A stretch of 64,000 nucleotides of DNA. Origin: Tribonema minus. Taxonomy: Eukaryota > Sar > Xanthophyceae > Tribonematales > Tribonemataceae. The DNA lies in the NCBI GenBank assembly GCA_017506865.1, contig JAFCMP010000097.1, positions 186,001-250,000 of the forward strand, given 5' to 3'. The notes under the pieces are model-generated. The model was not told where the DNA came from, did not search any database, and was given only the letters and a program-made list of their open reading frames with translations. Shown here piece by piece: positions 1 through 12,601 of this stretch. How positions within the stretch are numbered: position 1 is the first letter of the stretch; each line of letters begins with the position of its first letter. Made by a program: the position numbers and the translations under genes.

Positions 1-1262
1 CGTGGTGTACTCTACCTGCACGTGTCCCTAGGACTTTCCCCCGCCCGCAGGGCTATTATATCTGTCACGGGCAGATCCTTTGCCAACCCTAAGACATGAG
101 GACTCTCGAGCAAATTCGCATGTGGTGGCAGCCCATCCGGTGATTCCTGTAGGTTGCCCATGTGGCAACTGCGCATGTGAAATTTGAGGCTCCGCACGTG
201 ATAAATCACCAGGACCTGATGCGTCCACAAATGAGGCAGTCACCGATAAATTCATGTCATTTGTGCGATGACTTGCAATGGTTGCAGCTCTTTGATTGGA
301 TTGCCTCTCGCGTTCAGCCGCCACCCTCTGTGCGCGTTGGTCCAGCGAGGCATTGATTACTCTGAGGCAGCCTCTCTGGCACGACCTGCAGCAAGTCGCT
401 GCTCAAGTTGCTGTGGTGTCTCTCGCGCACGAGCATCAGGCCAGTCGACACCGCCACTACTACTACTACTTACTGGGTTTTGTGTTTCGAAGTTCAACTT
501 GTGCACAGACCGACAGTTGTATTACTTTGAACTTTGCATACACTCCTCGTCGCACGAAGTAGAAAAGCGCGCGCACGGCTTGCTTGCGCTTGCTCGCGAC
601 CGTGACGCCGACAAGGCGTGGACGTGGACGCACAGGCAGCAGCAGCAGCGCTGCAAGCGACAGCGATGATCCTGAACTCTCGTGAGTACTTTACTTTCAT
701 TTATTCTCGCTCAGGGCGCAAGCACTTTGTGCCCTTGAGTTGCTCTCCTCACCTTCCCTGATATGACATGATCTGTGATGATGATGATGATGTGTATGAT
801 GTGTCCCACTCTGTTTGCGCAGGCCGTGGCCCCAGTGTACTCCGGAGTCTGAGGCCTGCCAGCTCCTGCATACGCCACTACTGTACGTCTGCACCGGTTT
901 AACGTGAGCGGTGGCGGCTCACGCGGCTCGTGCCGCCGTGCAGGCCTGCGTGCTGTTTGGCCACCTTATGTGGCATAGCAGAACTCGTGAAAGGGTCTGG
1001 CAGCGGTGGCGATGCCCTGTTTGGCACACCAACGCATTTCATACGTGCAGCCATCGTCATCACACGGTGCAGCAGAGCTCATTCAGACGAGCTGCAGAGC
1101 ATTCACACAGAATGCGTTGTTCGTTTTATACCGAGTAACCACTTTAGTAAACTAACGAAAATAACACGTCGTTTCATCATTTATTATCACGGTCTACTAA
1201 TTATAACAATTGCCAGACCTGTTTGGTTCAGCTAAGCCTGCTGCCTTCCTTGCGAATCACAG
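1..1262. other. Unassigned flank upstream of ATPase-1
   Basis: No protein is recognised here. A donor-like CTCTC/GTGAGT at 682 and an acceptor-like TTTGCGCAG ending at 822 suggest that one or more 5' exons of the downstream ATPase gene may lie in this stretch, but no conserved motif supports a reading frame. A short (GAT)n microsatellite sits at about 776-795. The small open frames look like chance. Confidence 0.3.
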
Positions 1263-2280
1263 GCGCAGCACCGGAACTGCCACGCACATCTTCGACCGCG
1301 AGCATGAGCGCCAACAGATGGACCTTCTCTTCCAGGTGGCTCCCAATCGATGAGGGTTGTGGTGGGGCCCCGCAGCTGCGGCAAAACTGCCATGCTCAAG
1401 CAATACCTGTAACAGCAAGGCATGATCGATAGCGCGTGCTATATTGACTGCCGCGGCATCAATTCCCTCAGCCCTGCCGGGTTTGCTGCGGCCCTTGCAC
1501 ATCGGGGGTTGCCACTCCTGACAAGACGCCTTGAGTATCCGCAATGGAAGCATGTGGGGGGAGCCCTATTGGCAATTGTATCAGGCTTTGAGGCAGACGT
1601 GCCGGCTTATGGAGGCGCGAAGATTAAACTGAATGGGGCAGAAGCCGTCAAGCGGCTCGACGAGCTGACGACAGTCAGGGACCATCCTTCAAAAACGCCA
1701 ACAATTCAGCAGGTCTTTGAGACGTATGAGCAGCTACTGGGCGCCTGGGAGAAGGCACGCCTGTCCGGGGCCCTGAAAGGGGGGCTGGAGTGGCCAGTGC
1801 TTGTTGTCGACGAAGCGAATATGCTCATGGCGTGGATGGACAAGCATCCCAACGAGCTTATACTCATGTGGTGTTGGTCACCTCTGAGAATGGCTTCCGA
1901 GAGTGGCTCGACACGGGTGAGTGTCGCTCGCAAGTCATGTAAACTCTTGGCGTGCAATATCGCCCCTCCTGCGATTTTGGTTTCCTTGAATAGCGTGCTT
2001 GTGTTGATTACTTCTGCAAGCCTTCCCGCACCATTTTTTCGGTGCTCATTGCTGTCTCAATTGCTTTGTCTACTGTGCTGTCCCAGAGCTTTCTACCAAC
2101 TTTTGGGCGGTTATTGGCGACTTTCAGGAGCACCAAGCCAGGGCACTGCTAAATCTGGAGTTGGAAAAACACCCGGGGAAGGGGAGCAAGGGGGCCCCCA
2201 TCTTGGACGACGACTGGCGCAAGGTGTACGAGGTAAGCTTACAATATGCACAGCAGCAGATTACCGTAGGAAAGGGATTA

Positions 2281-2930
2281 CCCCCCCCCCCCGCGCCTTG
2301 TTGTTTAGGCCTTTGTTGGCAAGAGGGGGGGGGGGGTCATTCAGAGTTCCATACAGAGGTACCCCTGTCTTAGAATCCCTCAAGTCTTGTGTCGACAAGC
2401 CCCCCCCCCCCGTCCTCGGCAAAGTTTGCTACATGTGCGCTCAACAGCAGGCAGCGACAGCCTGATGTGCTGGCCATTCAAGTGATGGTGCTGGCAGGCA
2501 TGCCAGCTCCCTGCTGTATCGAATATGCAGCATCGCGCAGCAAAATCTGCGTTTGGCTTTGCCAAATGACATGCACTGTTGCAGCTAGCCTAATTGACCC
2601 ACATGCGCTTTACGCAGCAAGCGCATGGCATACCTATGCCATTGCTGCGCGTCACTCGAATCTCGCGTCGCTGGGAGCGCATGCAAGTATTGGCACAGGT
2701 GCCACTAAGGGCGCGTGAGCACATGCATGCACGGGGCGGACTTCAACAAGGGGCCAATGGAAAGGGTTGGGAGAGGAAAGTTGACACCAATTTTGTGCTC
2801 TCTTGGGTCATCTCGCATCAGCCTGCAAGCAGGGGGGATCTTACACAAAGTGGCCACTGTCTTGCCAACAAGAAGCACAAAAGAACAAGACGGGGGGGGT
2901 TTGTAAAGAGGGGGGAGGGGGGGGCATGAG
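2281..2930. repeat. Intronic homopolymer C and G tracts
   Basis: Runs of about ten C or G occur at 2281-2291, 2327-2336, 2401-2410 and around 2890-2925, inside the introns between ATPase-1 exons 2 and 3. No coding signal. Similar tracts recur at 6030-6072, 13281-13292, 13447-13456 and 30380-30402. Confidence 0.6.
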
Positions 2931-4228
2931 CCTTTGGTTCGCTCATGTTCGCTAATGGCATTACACATGCAGGCCAGCCCCTGATGGTACACCTGCTTGT
3001 GGCTGACTGGCTTCTCTGCTGTGGACGTGTACAGGTGTGTGGTGGCAACACCGGCGCGCTGTGCAGGCCTGCAGTGCAGTACCACCTGCAGAAACACAAC
3101 TGGCCAGCAGGTGAGCGGGTTGCAAGTGCGTGCACCTGTTGTGCAAGCTGCTACGTGATAGAGCGTATGGCAAATGCGTTGCACCGCAATTTTCTATGAT
3201 GTACAGTTTTGCGCAATGTCATTCAATTTCAACCTTTGTACACCCTTACTATCCGACTCATGCTACCAGCATGCAATCACGAAGCAACATGCACGTTGCA
3301 ATCGCAATCCCTCTACGGTTTTGTCACTACTACTAGTAGCATTAAATCTTTGTAAGCATATACAAATGCACGATATTTCTACACACTGCAGCAGCTTCTA
3401 AATTTGACGCAGATGTGCGCCATTTTGAAGATTTTGTTGGACAGTACATAAATTGGTGTACTGATCAAAGGGACTGATGCTTCACTGGTCATTCAACAGC
3501 GGCTCAGACGTCAATGATAATTGCGGAAGGGCTTTCATTTCCTCTGATGTGTCCATCATACACAGTTTCTGGGTACATCTACGTGGGATGAAGTGAATAC
3601 GGAGTTGTCGTCTCTGCTGTTAGTCATGACGTCATGTTTAACGGTTATGCATGTTGTGCCATTATGGATTGCGCACTGCCTCAAAGTATTTTCTTCAGAA
3701 TGCCCACCATCTGTATGCTTCAGCTGTCTGTAACAGTGTCTTTCAACTGCTATATTCAATGATGCGCTGTCTGTGTCACACTCATCACCGTCACCCACCA
3801 TGCTTTCATTGTGGGATACAGCCCTGGACGCCGTCACTAGGGACACGCTGGCTCTGGTGGAACGTGCTGCCATGGACCGGGAGGAATGGACGGCTGCTCA
3901 GTTTGCCGATGCGGCCTTGCTGATGCTAGATAGTCAGTTCAACGCCGTCCCCCGGAAGCAGATGGAGGCACAGCTGGGACGCCATTTGACACTTGATGTG
4001 ACCAAGCAGCAGGCTGCCGGGACGCGTGTACTGGCAGCCCTGGTCAAGGCTAACAGGTTCAGCATCCGCCCTTTCAGCGAATGGACGCTTGACATTACGC
4101 CAGAAGCTTATGGAGAGCCCAGGGCGACAGCCATTGTAACCGCTGCTTCAGCTATGGAACTGCACTGCATGCGCATTCTGCGCTCAGAGCAGGAGGAGAA
4201 GCTGGACCAGTGGAAGCGCCAATGCCAG

Positions 4229-5476
4229 GTGTGCAACAAGTCACCGTATCATCTCCACGCAGGTGGCATTGTTGGATCAAATGCGTTGTATGCTTGCTTG
4301 ATGGGTTGCAGCACCAGGAGCAGAGCACACTGAAAAAATATAAGGAATCAAGCCTCAATCTCAGTTTCGAAAGTGAGAACTTGAGTGTAGTGATGTTCAT
4401 CAGAAGTGTTTAGTTGATTTACTGTCCTTCAAACGCTTGAAAACACACTGGAGCGCAGAGGTAACACTTGGTTGCATACACAGCACATGGGCCACAGTAT
4501 GCTCATTGGGACTGCTTTATGCACAGCTGGCGATGATGAGAGGCTAAGCACAACATGCAACGGGATCGCCATGGTAGACTGCAACTAAGCTGGGCATCTG
4601 TAGGTTATCATACATTCGGCAAGCACTAACACACAAGTGGCGAGAAGTCGCCACTTGCACTACCTAGATATCAGCTAGTTTTCGCGACGCTCTAGCAGCA
4701 AACACCGTGTAGCATAGCTGCCAGCCGTTTGCTGTGTGTGCTTTTTGAGATATGCAGGGTACATGCTGATCATTTCTGACACCTGCACCATCAACAAATA
4801 TTGCATACAACATACTCAGTGCGCATTATGCTGGCCCTGCTGGTCAGGAGTATTTATTCTGTTTCTTTGCTAACTACAGGACATGCATGATTTGTGGTAC
4901 ACAGTGGCTGCTGCTGGGTCTCGTCTTTTGCAGCTCAAACAAGAATTGCAGCATGTTCACAAAGCAAACAAAAGCAAGTGACTCACCTGCACAAAAGCAA
5001 GCGACTCACCTTGCACATGATATCACTTGCTCGCGGCCCCGCTCAGGCAGCTGGTACACGCGGCTGGTTGTGGCAGGGATTGAATATGCAGCATGCACCT
5101 TTGGGCCACCAGCTGTCACAACTCAAGACAGAGGCTGCCTCTACTGTCACGCTGCAATCGATAGCATACGTGGTAGCACATGCCATCACTCATTAATGAC
5201 AGCCCGCCTGGTCATACACAGCCCATTATTACACACTGTCTTTGATGACTGCATGCTGACCCTGTCTCTTACACATCCAATTCTGGCACTGACTGCACGC
5301 CAGCCCTGTCCCTAACTCTCAGCAGGCTCTACCTATGAAAAGGCGCAGCGCACACAACTATATGCTTAGTGTAACCTCAACCCTATGCCCTGTCTCCACG
5401 CAACAGGCTCTGCATTATGAGAGTACCAAGTGCACGCTACATGCTACTCACCAACCGTAATTTCAATCCTGCACAG
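4229..5476 (+). other. Intron of ATPase-1, nothing recognised
   Basis: This is the stretch between the donor at 4229 (CAG/GTGTGC) and the acceptor before 5477 (TGCACAG). It contains only short chance open frames and a small direct repeat (AAGCAAGTGACTCACCTGCAC-like) near 4970-5015. No RNA gene or conserved motif is visible. Confidence 0.4.
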
Positions 5477-5744
5477 GCCGCGACACTCCCAATCCAACTG
5501 AGGCCTGTGTCACCGGAGTTGGCAACAGTGCGTGATGCCATTGGAGTGGTGGAGGGGAAGAAAGCGGCTCTGGAGGGTGACATAGCTGCAATTGAGACTG
5601 AGATTACAACAGTCAAGAGGGACAGGGCAGATGGCTGGCAGGAGGAGCTAGCAGCACTTAGGGACGACAAGAAAGTGCTGCAGGCAAAGGAGAGGCAGCT
5701 GCGTGAGCAGTCGCTGCTGCTGTTGAAAGGGAGGTCCAGCAGCA

Positions 5745-6105
5745 GTAAGTGTCTGACGACCGTTGTCTGAGGGCATGCCGCGAACAGCAGATTGCCCTTG
5801 ACCAGCGCAGACGTCGCGACGTCCGTTTGGTACTCAAGTTTCCTTGGTTGACCAAGGCCCGAAGGCACACCAGCCCAGAATTCTGGCGGGGGTAGAGCAT
5901 TGTGCTACTGCCCGCCCGCCTGCAAACACAAATGCAGGATGTACACTACTTCTACCCTGTGTCTGCTGCTTTTGCATGAGTGACTGGTGAAGTGTACTGC
6001 TGCAGCAGTCCCGCACACCGTGACGAACACCCCCCGTGTCCCCCCCCCCGTACCCCCCGTCCTCCCCCCCCCCGCTGCATAACCTCCATACTGCCCCTCA
6101 TGCCA
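5745..6105. other. Space between convergent ATPase-1 and Fanzor 3' ends
   Basis: No gene is seen. The part from 6030 to 6072 is a set of C runs (G runs on the Fanzor strand) just past the Fanzor stop codon at 6108-6106. In TnpB/Fanzor systems the guide RNA often comes from the 3' end and flank of the gene, so this is where one would look. I see no structure by eye that proves it. Confidence 0.3.
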
Positions 6106-9100
6106 TTATGGCATCCCCCTCCTCGTCGACCCCCTCCTCGTCACCACCGCCCTCCCCGTCATCGACGCCCCCCCCCCCCCGTCGCCGCCCTCGTCGCCGT
6201 CGCCGCCCTCCTCGTCATCCTCCTCCACTTCATCTTCCTCGTCGCCGTCCTCCTCATCGTCGGCCTCCTCATCGCTTTCCTTCTCTTCGGTGTCGTCCTC
6301 CTCTTCTTGATCCGCCGGGACATACCCCGGGATGATGTCAGCAACCCCGCACGTGGCATAGACGCCGCGCATGCCGAGGTTGGCACGCGCATTGGTGTCG
6401 CGGTCGATGACAGCAACCCCCCCCTCCGCCGCCTGAGCGAGAGCGCAGTTCTCGTTCCGGCACACCCTGTTTCTGTGCCCGAACTCATCGCCGCCGCCCC
6501 GCGTGGCCCCCCCACACACCAGGCACGAGGCGGAACTGTATGGCTGTGGCGTCATCAATGTCGGACACCGGCATGCCAGCTGCGCCACCAATTTCTTGTT
6601 GGGAATGGCGGCGCGGCCGCCGGCGGGGAAGCGCGCACAAGCGCCGAAGAAGATGATGCGACGGGGCCTCCTGTGCGTGTCGCGCCACCTCCTGTGCCTG
6701 CGCCTGCGCCGTGGATACTGGAGGCCGCGGGACCGTACACGCTTCCATCCCGGCGGCCTGTGCTGCTGCCGAAATGGGGCCAGCTTTCTGCCATCTTGGC
6801 AATGGCGGCCTGCTGCGCACGGAAGCGGCTGAACCTCTGATGCCGTCGTGCTGGGTGCAGCAGCTCTCCCCACATGGCATCTGCATGGTGCCCCCAAGTG
6901 GTGCAGTAGGCCCGCAGCACCTGCAATGATGCAGCCACAAGGACGGGCACCGTGTGTACACAGAGCAGAATGAGTGGGGGCTACCATTACAGTGGGGCAG
7001 GGGTAGAGTCACGTGAGGGCCCACCGCATCAGATTGTAGAGGACATACTATGTACCATTACGAAAGCCCCAAGGCTTCTTCTCCCACTGTCAAAGCTCTG
7101 CGCAGCGAATCACAATCATTGGCTCTACGCAACATTCATACATCATGTGCACCAGAATGAGTGAATGACAGGCCCTTGGTGAGGTATGCCATTGATCTTG
7201 AGATCCACAAGGCTTTCAATGGCTGCAGCAAGGAACATATGAATGCACACATCACTCCAGACTTTCAAACTTTGATGCGCTCCTGTAACTGTAGCAGTCA
7301 CGTGGCATTTGCTGAGACGACGACAAATACGGTCACGTCCAACCGTCATGATGTCATGTGCTCGCTCCATTGTGCATCGAGATAGACAGCAGTGGGCCCT
7401 TGCGCACTTTGAACCAGTACAACACAAGGCAAGAGCATGCATGTATGCACACACATGCAAGAGCCTGCGGTGCTGGCTCAAGACAACACAAGGCCCGGTG
7501 CTGCTGCAGTGCCCCGCAATTTTTACCTGATAGCGGCCCGTGCGCATGTGCCTGTCCACGAGCGCCGCGAGTGCATCGCTGTACGCCTGGTTGGCCCCGC
7601 GGCGTTGCGCCTCCCCCTGCTCATTGCGGACAGACTGTGCCCATATGCGGTAATCCGCCCCTGACACCTCCTGCGCCGTCACGCCCTCACCCTCTGGGGG
7701 CGGATTTGCTGCAAAATCTGCGGCGTTATCGCGCCTCCAGCGCTGGCCAAGGGCAGTGACCGCACTGAAAGCCAGCACCTGGCCCGGGTCCACCCCAGTC
7801 ACCACGACGTGGTCCAGGGCGTGCAGCCGCTCCTGTGCAGCAGGGGTACCGTCCGCCACCGTAGCCGGCTCCGCCCCTATCTCCCTGTGCACACGCTGGA
7901 GGCGGAGCACCCCATTGGGGCCTTCAGCCACCTCCCCCTCCAGCACATCCCCCAGCTCCTCATTGATGTACCCAACCTGTGACACAGAGGAGATTGCAAT
8001 GTGTACATGAGTGGAGGGGGAGGGGGATATCAGCAAGCTGTTGGGTGTACTATTGTCAGTCTGCCCATGAGGCGTATACTATAGTACAGCGCCATGGCAA
8101 TGGGCGCCCTCACTGATGGCATGCTGATGGCATGCTGGAGTCACAAAGGTGAGGCTACACAGTGTCTGCATGAAGTCGACATTGAATTTCACATCATATC
8201 CAGACTGCGTTGGCACGCCATAGAGTCAGATTGCAAAATGGGACTTCATGGCGCATGTATGACATACTATCAATACCACAGTGGCAATGTTCATGATCGG
8301 CGAGAAAGCTGTTGAATCAATTAATCAACCTATGATTGTGTCAACGGATGCAACAGTTGTGACGCGCGTCCCTCACCAGGTTGCATCTGCAACTGCAACA
8401 TACGTTGTAGAACTCCGAGCAGCTCCGCCTAATGCAGCATTTAACATCATGTCGGGTACAAGTACCTTTTCAACCAGACATTCCTACGAGCTATCAGTAA
8501 GCACAGCGCTTGCCCCCTATAACCCCTCCGCGGCAGTTCGGTCAGGCCATGGGGGCCTTGGTGCGAGTCGTGGCTGGTGACCAGCAGAAGCTTGAGCTGG
8601 TGCCCATCGGTCATGAAGGTCCTGTCCACGAGCCACGGGGCCAGGATGCGGTACCCTGGTTGGCCGGCGCGCTCGTTTGCCCGCACCACACCGCGCTCGC
8701 TCCGCGCATAGTGGTTGGTGCGCTGCCGCATGGTGGTGATGTTGGCTGCCTTCGCCCATGGCTGCATGAACTCAGCATACCACCAGGGGCCCCGGCCGGC
8801 CATCCGCGCAGCAAGACCTGGAAACAGCTGGCCCATGCCACTGCATATATTAGAGGGGCAGCGCATGACACAGCGACAACAAAAGCACATCATGGTGAGA
8901 CACTGTCACCAATGTCACGCTGCGATGCGATGGATGCATACTGAAAGTATGCAAGCATGGAACCAACCAACCAGTTTGAGCATATGACAATCTCAATCAT
9001 CACAGTTGCCTGTGACTGCCAGGTTTCAGCATATGATGCTGACTCAGACAGCCGCTCAGTGATCACCATATCACACGTATTAGAGTGATGAGACCATGAT

Positions 9101-11649
9101 TGTCACACCAAAAGTTGACAGAGTGACAGGTCAAGCGCGCTGATAGGACATCTGCAGTGTGCTACTACCAGCAGCTAAGCTAATAGGACATCTGTATGTA
9201 TTGTGCTACTACAGTACTAGTAGGCTAAGCGTGCTCATCCTGTCCACAGGCGCTACGCAGCGGGGCTATGCCTGCAGCCCTAGACTACCCATATGCACGC
9301 GTACGCCGTGCCCCTGTCAACTTTGGTCAGTGAACTTCAAGCAACTTGAAGGGCGAAGGACCTGATAACAACAGCTATGAGACAGATGCGGCAGCGTGTT
9401 GGCAACTCACGTGCGGTCGATGCGGATGAATGCCGGCTGGGGCTTGAAGCGGGGGAGGGGAACAGTGAGCTTTGGAGGGACCGGCAGCAGGCCCCACACA
9501 GCGTCCCTGTTCTCGCGGCGCGCTGCGGTATCATCAGGATACTGCCCGAAAAGCTCCGACATCAGATCCTGGTAGTCTGTGCAGTCGGTCTCCACATAGA
9601 GCTGCTGCAACTGTGCCAAAAGCCGGCGCTTGCTAGCGTCGCTGTCGCCGTCGGGCAGGTGGCGCACTGTCTCGCAGATGTCCAGGATCATGAGGCAATT
9701 GGCGCCCTCCTGCACGTCTCCGTCATCGTCCAGCTCTGCGCCCCTGAAGCCCAGCTGGTTGAGGCGTGCCTGCAGCTCCCCGTGCAAGTCGTTGCCGGCA
9801 TAGGTGGTCACCAGCTCAGCCAAGTCATGTACAGCCGTGGGAGCAACACGTGCAATCAATTTGGCAAGGGGAAGTTCGTAAGTTGGGTGGCAAACAAGCA
9901 CTGTCGCTCTGACTGTACTTGCAGGCCACATCCAAGCCTGGCTAGAAGGCCAAGTCAAGAACATCCAGACTGCGGGTTGATTATTCTGAGCAGGCCATCA
10001 CACATCAACTTTCTTGCATGTAGGGACAGAATAAGGCGCATACATGCAGCGCGTGGCTGAACCAACAAGTAAGGTTGAAGTTGTCCACTACCACTTTGCT
10101 CAATGGCAAAAACAGCTGCCTGCTGCCATTTCCACCTCTGCCGAGCAGGGCTGGCGCAAGTGTGAATGCAGCCTGCACCCAGCCCTCTGTCCAGGTTACA
10201 TCACGCCGAACGTAGTGCACCACAAAAACAGCAGAAATGTGAGCCGTTGAGACACCCGCATCACTTGCACAAATGCCATGTTGCTGATGAAAGGATGCGA
10301 GCCGTTTCAGAAACTGCTTGCAAACGTATGCACAGTGTACCTTGTAAATACAGGCATTTAACGAGGCATTTGCCGCCCACCTGGTGAACGGGCGCACAGT
10401 CATGTCGACTTGGGTATCAGGGTCATCATCGTCGTTCATGATGTGCGCCCGCAGGGCTTGGAACAGGGCCCAGTACGTGATGGCCAAGCGCCGCCGCTGG
10501 AAGTGCACCTCTATGTACGTTTTGGCAACCGTCGCAATGTCCTTGGCCACATAGAGGAAGACCTCATGCAGGCGCCAAGGCGGCCAGGTGGCCTGCAGGG
10601 CCTGCAGATTGCTGTTGTGGCGCAGGTCCTGGAATCGTTGAAGCGTCGAGGGGGGCAACTGCGCAACAGGAAGCACATGAGGAGCACGTGTCACTCGACA
10701 TGAATGGGTTGACCCTCGCCCTGACTTTCATTGTCTTGACTAGCGCTGTAACCAGAGTAGCCAGCTGTGATGATCACAGATTGATTGAGATTTGCATTCT
10801 GGTCCATGCGAGTGTCAGTACCACTCGCACAGGTGACATCTCCAGGCATGTTGCGCAAGTCATTCAGGTACTGTGAGGCTGTTGGCATACTGGTCGACAA
10901 GGCCATCATGTGCTGGATGGAAGGCTGCCTTCATGAAACTGTGTGACAAGCATGCATGAATGGCTCAAAGTGCACATCCTTCTCTGATAAAGTCGTGAGC
11001 CATGGACGAACAACAAGTTATGCGACACTGTTGAAGTCCTGCGTGAGTTCCAACGCTGGCCAAAGTTATAGCTTGCGCCTGAGGCAGCAGCATGCGCTTT
11101 TTTTAAATGCAGAAACAGTCACTGTTGTTGTGCGGATGCGCAGCGAATAGTGATGCCCAGTGCACGGTACCGCTTCAAAGGCCACGCTGCGAAGAAGAAG
11201 AGACTTTGTTCTTGTACCTGAGCAGCTCCAGGTCCTGCTCCTTGCGTGTAACCTGCCCCCGCTCCTTGCACATAGCAGGTTAAACACTCCATGAAGAAGC
11301 GCTGCGTGGCATCGGGGAAGGGCTGTCCGAGATCTAGCTTCCAGGTGCAGATGTAGTTGGCCAGCAAGGAGGCCAGATGCCGCACCTTCCCCACGTAATC
11401 TGCAGCGTCCTGGAGCGTCTGGGCGATCTCAAGGCTAGGGTGCCGATGCAGGACCTTTGCAATGCTGCAAGAGACGGTCTTGTGCCTGAGCTTTACGCCT
11501 TGATCCGCTCCAAGGATGCGTCGCCTTCGCTCGAAGGTCCGCAACAGAGTCTCATGCAGCCGGCGTGTGTGTAAGGGCTCATGCTCCTGGGCAGTATTCA
11601 CCGCCGCCTGCCCGAACCTGTTGATGAGCCTCTCGACCAGGTCCGCCAT
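6106..11649 (-). CDS. Fanzor RNA-guided endonuclease (TnpB relative), multi-exon
   Basis: Six coding blocks on the minus strand: 11649-11218, 10658-10381, about 9820-9411, about 8860-8530, 7976-7527 and 6920-6106. Most ends have clear GT/AG signals; the start of block 3 and both ends of block 4 are approximate. Block 4 has FMTDGHQLKLLLV, as in Fanzor pre-RuvC regions. Block 5 has RuvC-I VVVTGVDPGQVLAF, with the catalytic Asp codon at 7790-7788. Block 6 has the zinc ribbon (CLVC ... CRNENC) and RuvC-III VIDRDTNARANLGMRG (near 6411-6364), then a tail of about 70 residues that is almost all Asp/Glu/Gly. Family members are nuclear, guide-RNA-directed DNA nucleases. Oddities: a one-base frame break near 6784-6792, shown by comparison with the sister copy at 12.6 kb, and Gln at the usual RuvC-II Glu position (codon 6546-6544). 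The family call is firm; activity is uncertain. Confidence 0.85.
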
Positions 11650-12601
11650 AATGTGAAAATTGCTGCACCATGTGGAGGAGACAATACACAGAGACAGGCT
11701 GTGACTGATGGCGTGGGCACATAATTAGGCACAGGTGGTTTGATCACGAGTCAAAGTGGATGCACTGGGAACTTGAAACATGAGCTACTGGGGCTGACAA
11801 GTGGAAACTGCCACATTCAAGATACGGTGGTACTGTTTGACTCGTGGCCAATTGCTCCAGCAGCGGCGACCGCAGTTACTGGTGGAAGGCACTTACGGCT
11901 AACCATCCCTTCTCACTTAGAGCTCTACAATCTTTTGATTCGTTTTCATACGCCTGTCACTCAGTCACAGAGTCCGCGAATCCGATTGGATACTATATGC
12001 GAAAAAGCGATGCTGAATGCTGCACTGGCGATGATGCGATGCGATGCGGATAGCGAAGAAGCCTTGCAAGCATGGCGACGTGTCCACACTTGAAACGACG
12101 AGGATAATCGGTCGGACACTGCGGCCGTCGTGAGACACTGCAGCCTCAGGATAACTAAAACATACTGTAGCGGCGAACACTGCACCGAAGTGGTGCACGA
12201 AGACAATGGGCGACAGCACCATCAGCAATTTATGACCTCAGCGAGTGCGCACCTGTCGTCTCTGTATCAGCGCCGCACACCTAGGACAGCTTTTATTCCC
12301 AGAACTGCGCGCGGAGAGTTACATCTTTCAAGTTGAGGTGCGAGGAAAAATCGGCAACACGTACTTTCGTTCTCTTGTATCATAATGGGGGCATGCTGAA
12401 CAGCTCCGTTGTTGATGAAGAGCCAAGTGAGGGAGGTCACATTCATGGCCGAACCTCACATTGCTTGTGAGCTCGGTGGTGGCCTGTACACGAGAATAGT
12501 GCGTAGTGCAGTTGCCGGCACTTGTGCTGTACATCATGAGCTTTACCTTCGTGTTTGGGGCGGGACCTTACATTACCATGCATTGTTCTGCCTTTGTGTA
12601 G
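11650..12601. other. Region between the two Fanzor copies
   Basis: This holds the start side of the minus-strand Fanzor and the upstream side of the plus-strand Fanzor exon. I searched it for the RuvC-I block or other Fanzor exons on the plus strand and found none. The small open frames are unremarkable. It ends in a pyrimidine-rich acceptor, TTCTGCCTTTGTGTAG, at 12586-12601. Confidence 0.4.

Larger units (their letters stand above)
1263..5744 (+). pseudogene. P-loop ATPase, archaeal/STAND-like (ATPase-1), disrupted
   Basis: Five exons join in phase: 1263-1916, 2087-2232, 3035-3110, 3822-4228 and 5477-5744, each with AG and GT flanks. Exon 1 carries IFDREHERQQMDLLF, a Walker A motif GPRSCGKTAM (1365-1394), a Walker B motif VLVVDEAN (near 1797-1820) and a sensor-like strand THVVLVTSENGF. 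Exon 2 continues with FWAVIGDFQEHQARALL and exon 3 with VCGGNTGAL, an order typical of archaeal-type AAA/STAND ATPases. Exon 4 looks like a helical C-terminal domain and exon 5 is a coiled coil ending at a good donor (GTAAGT), so more exons may follow. Exon 1 is broken: a frame change at about 1350, an in-frame TAA at 1410-1412 and another frame change near 1850. The family is inferred from motifs; the cellular role is unknown. The lesions may be decay or sequencing error. Confidence 0.6.

Noticed and set aside
5980..6840. Plus-strand 286-codon Pro/Arg-rich frame
   Set aside because: It is the antisense shadow of the Fanzor C-terminal exon and its acidic tail.
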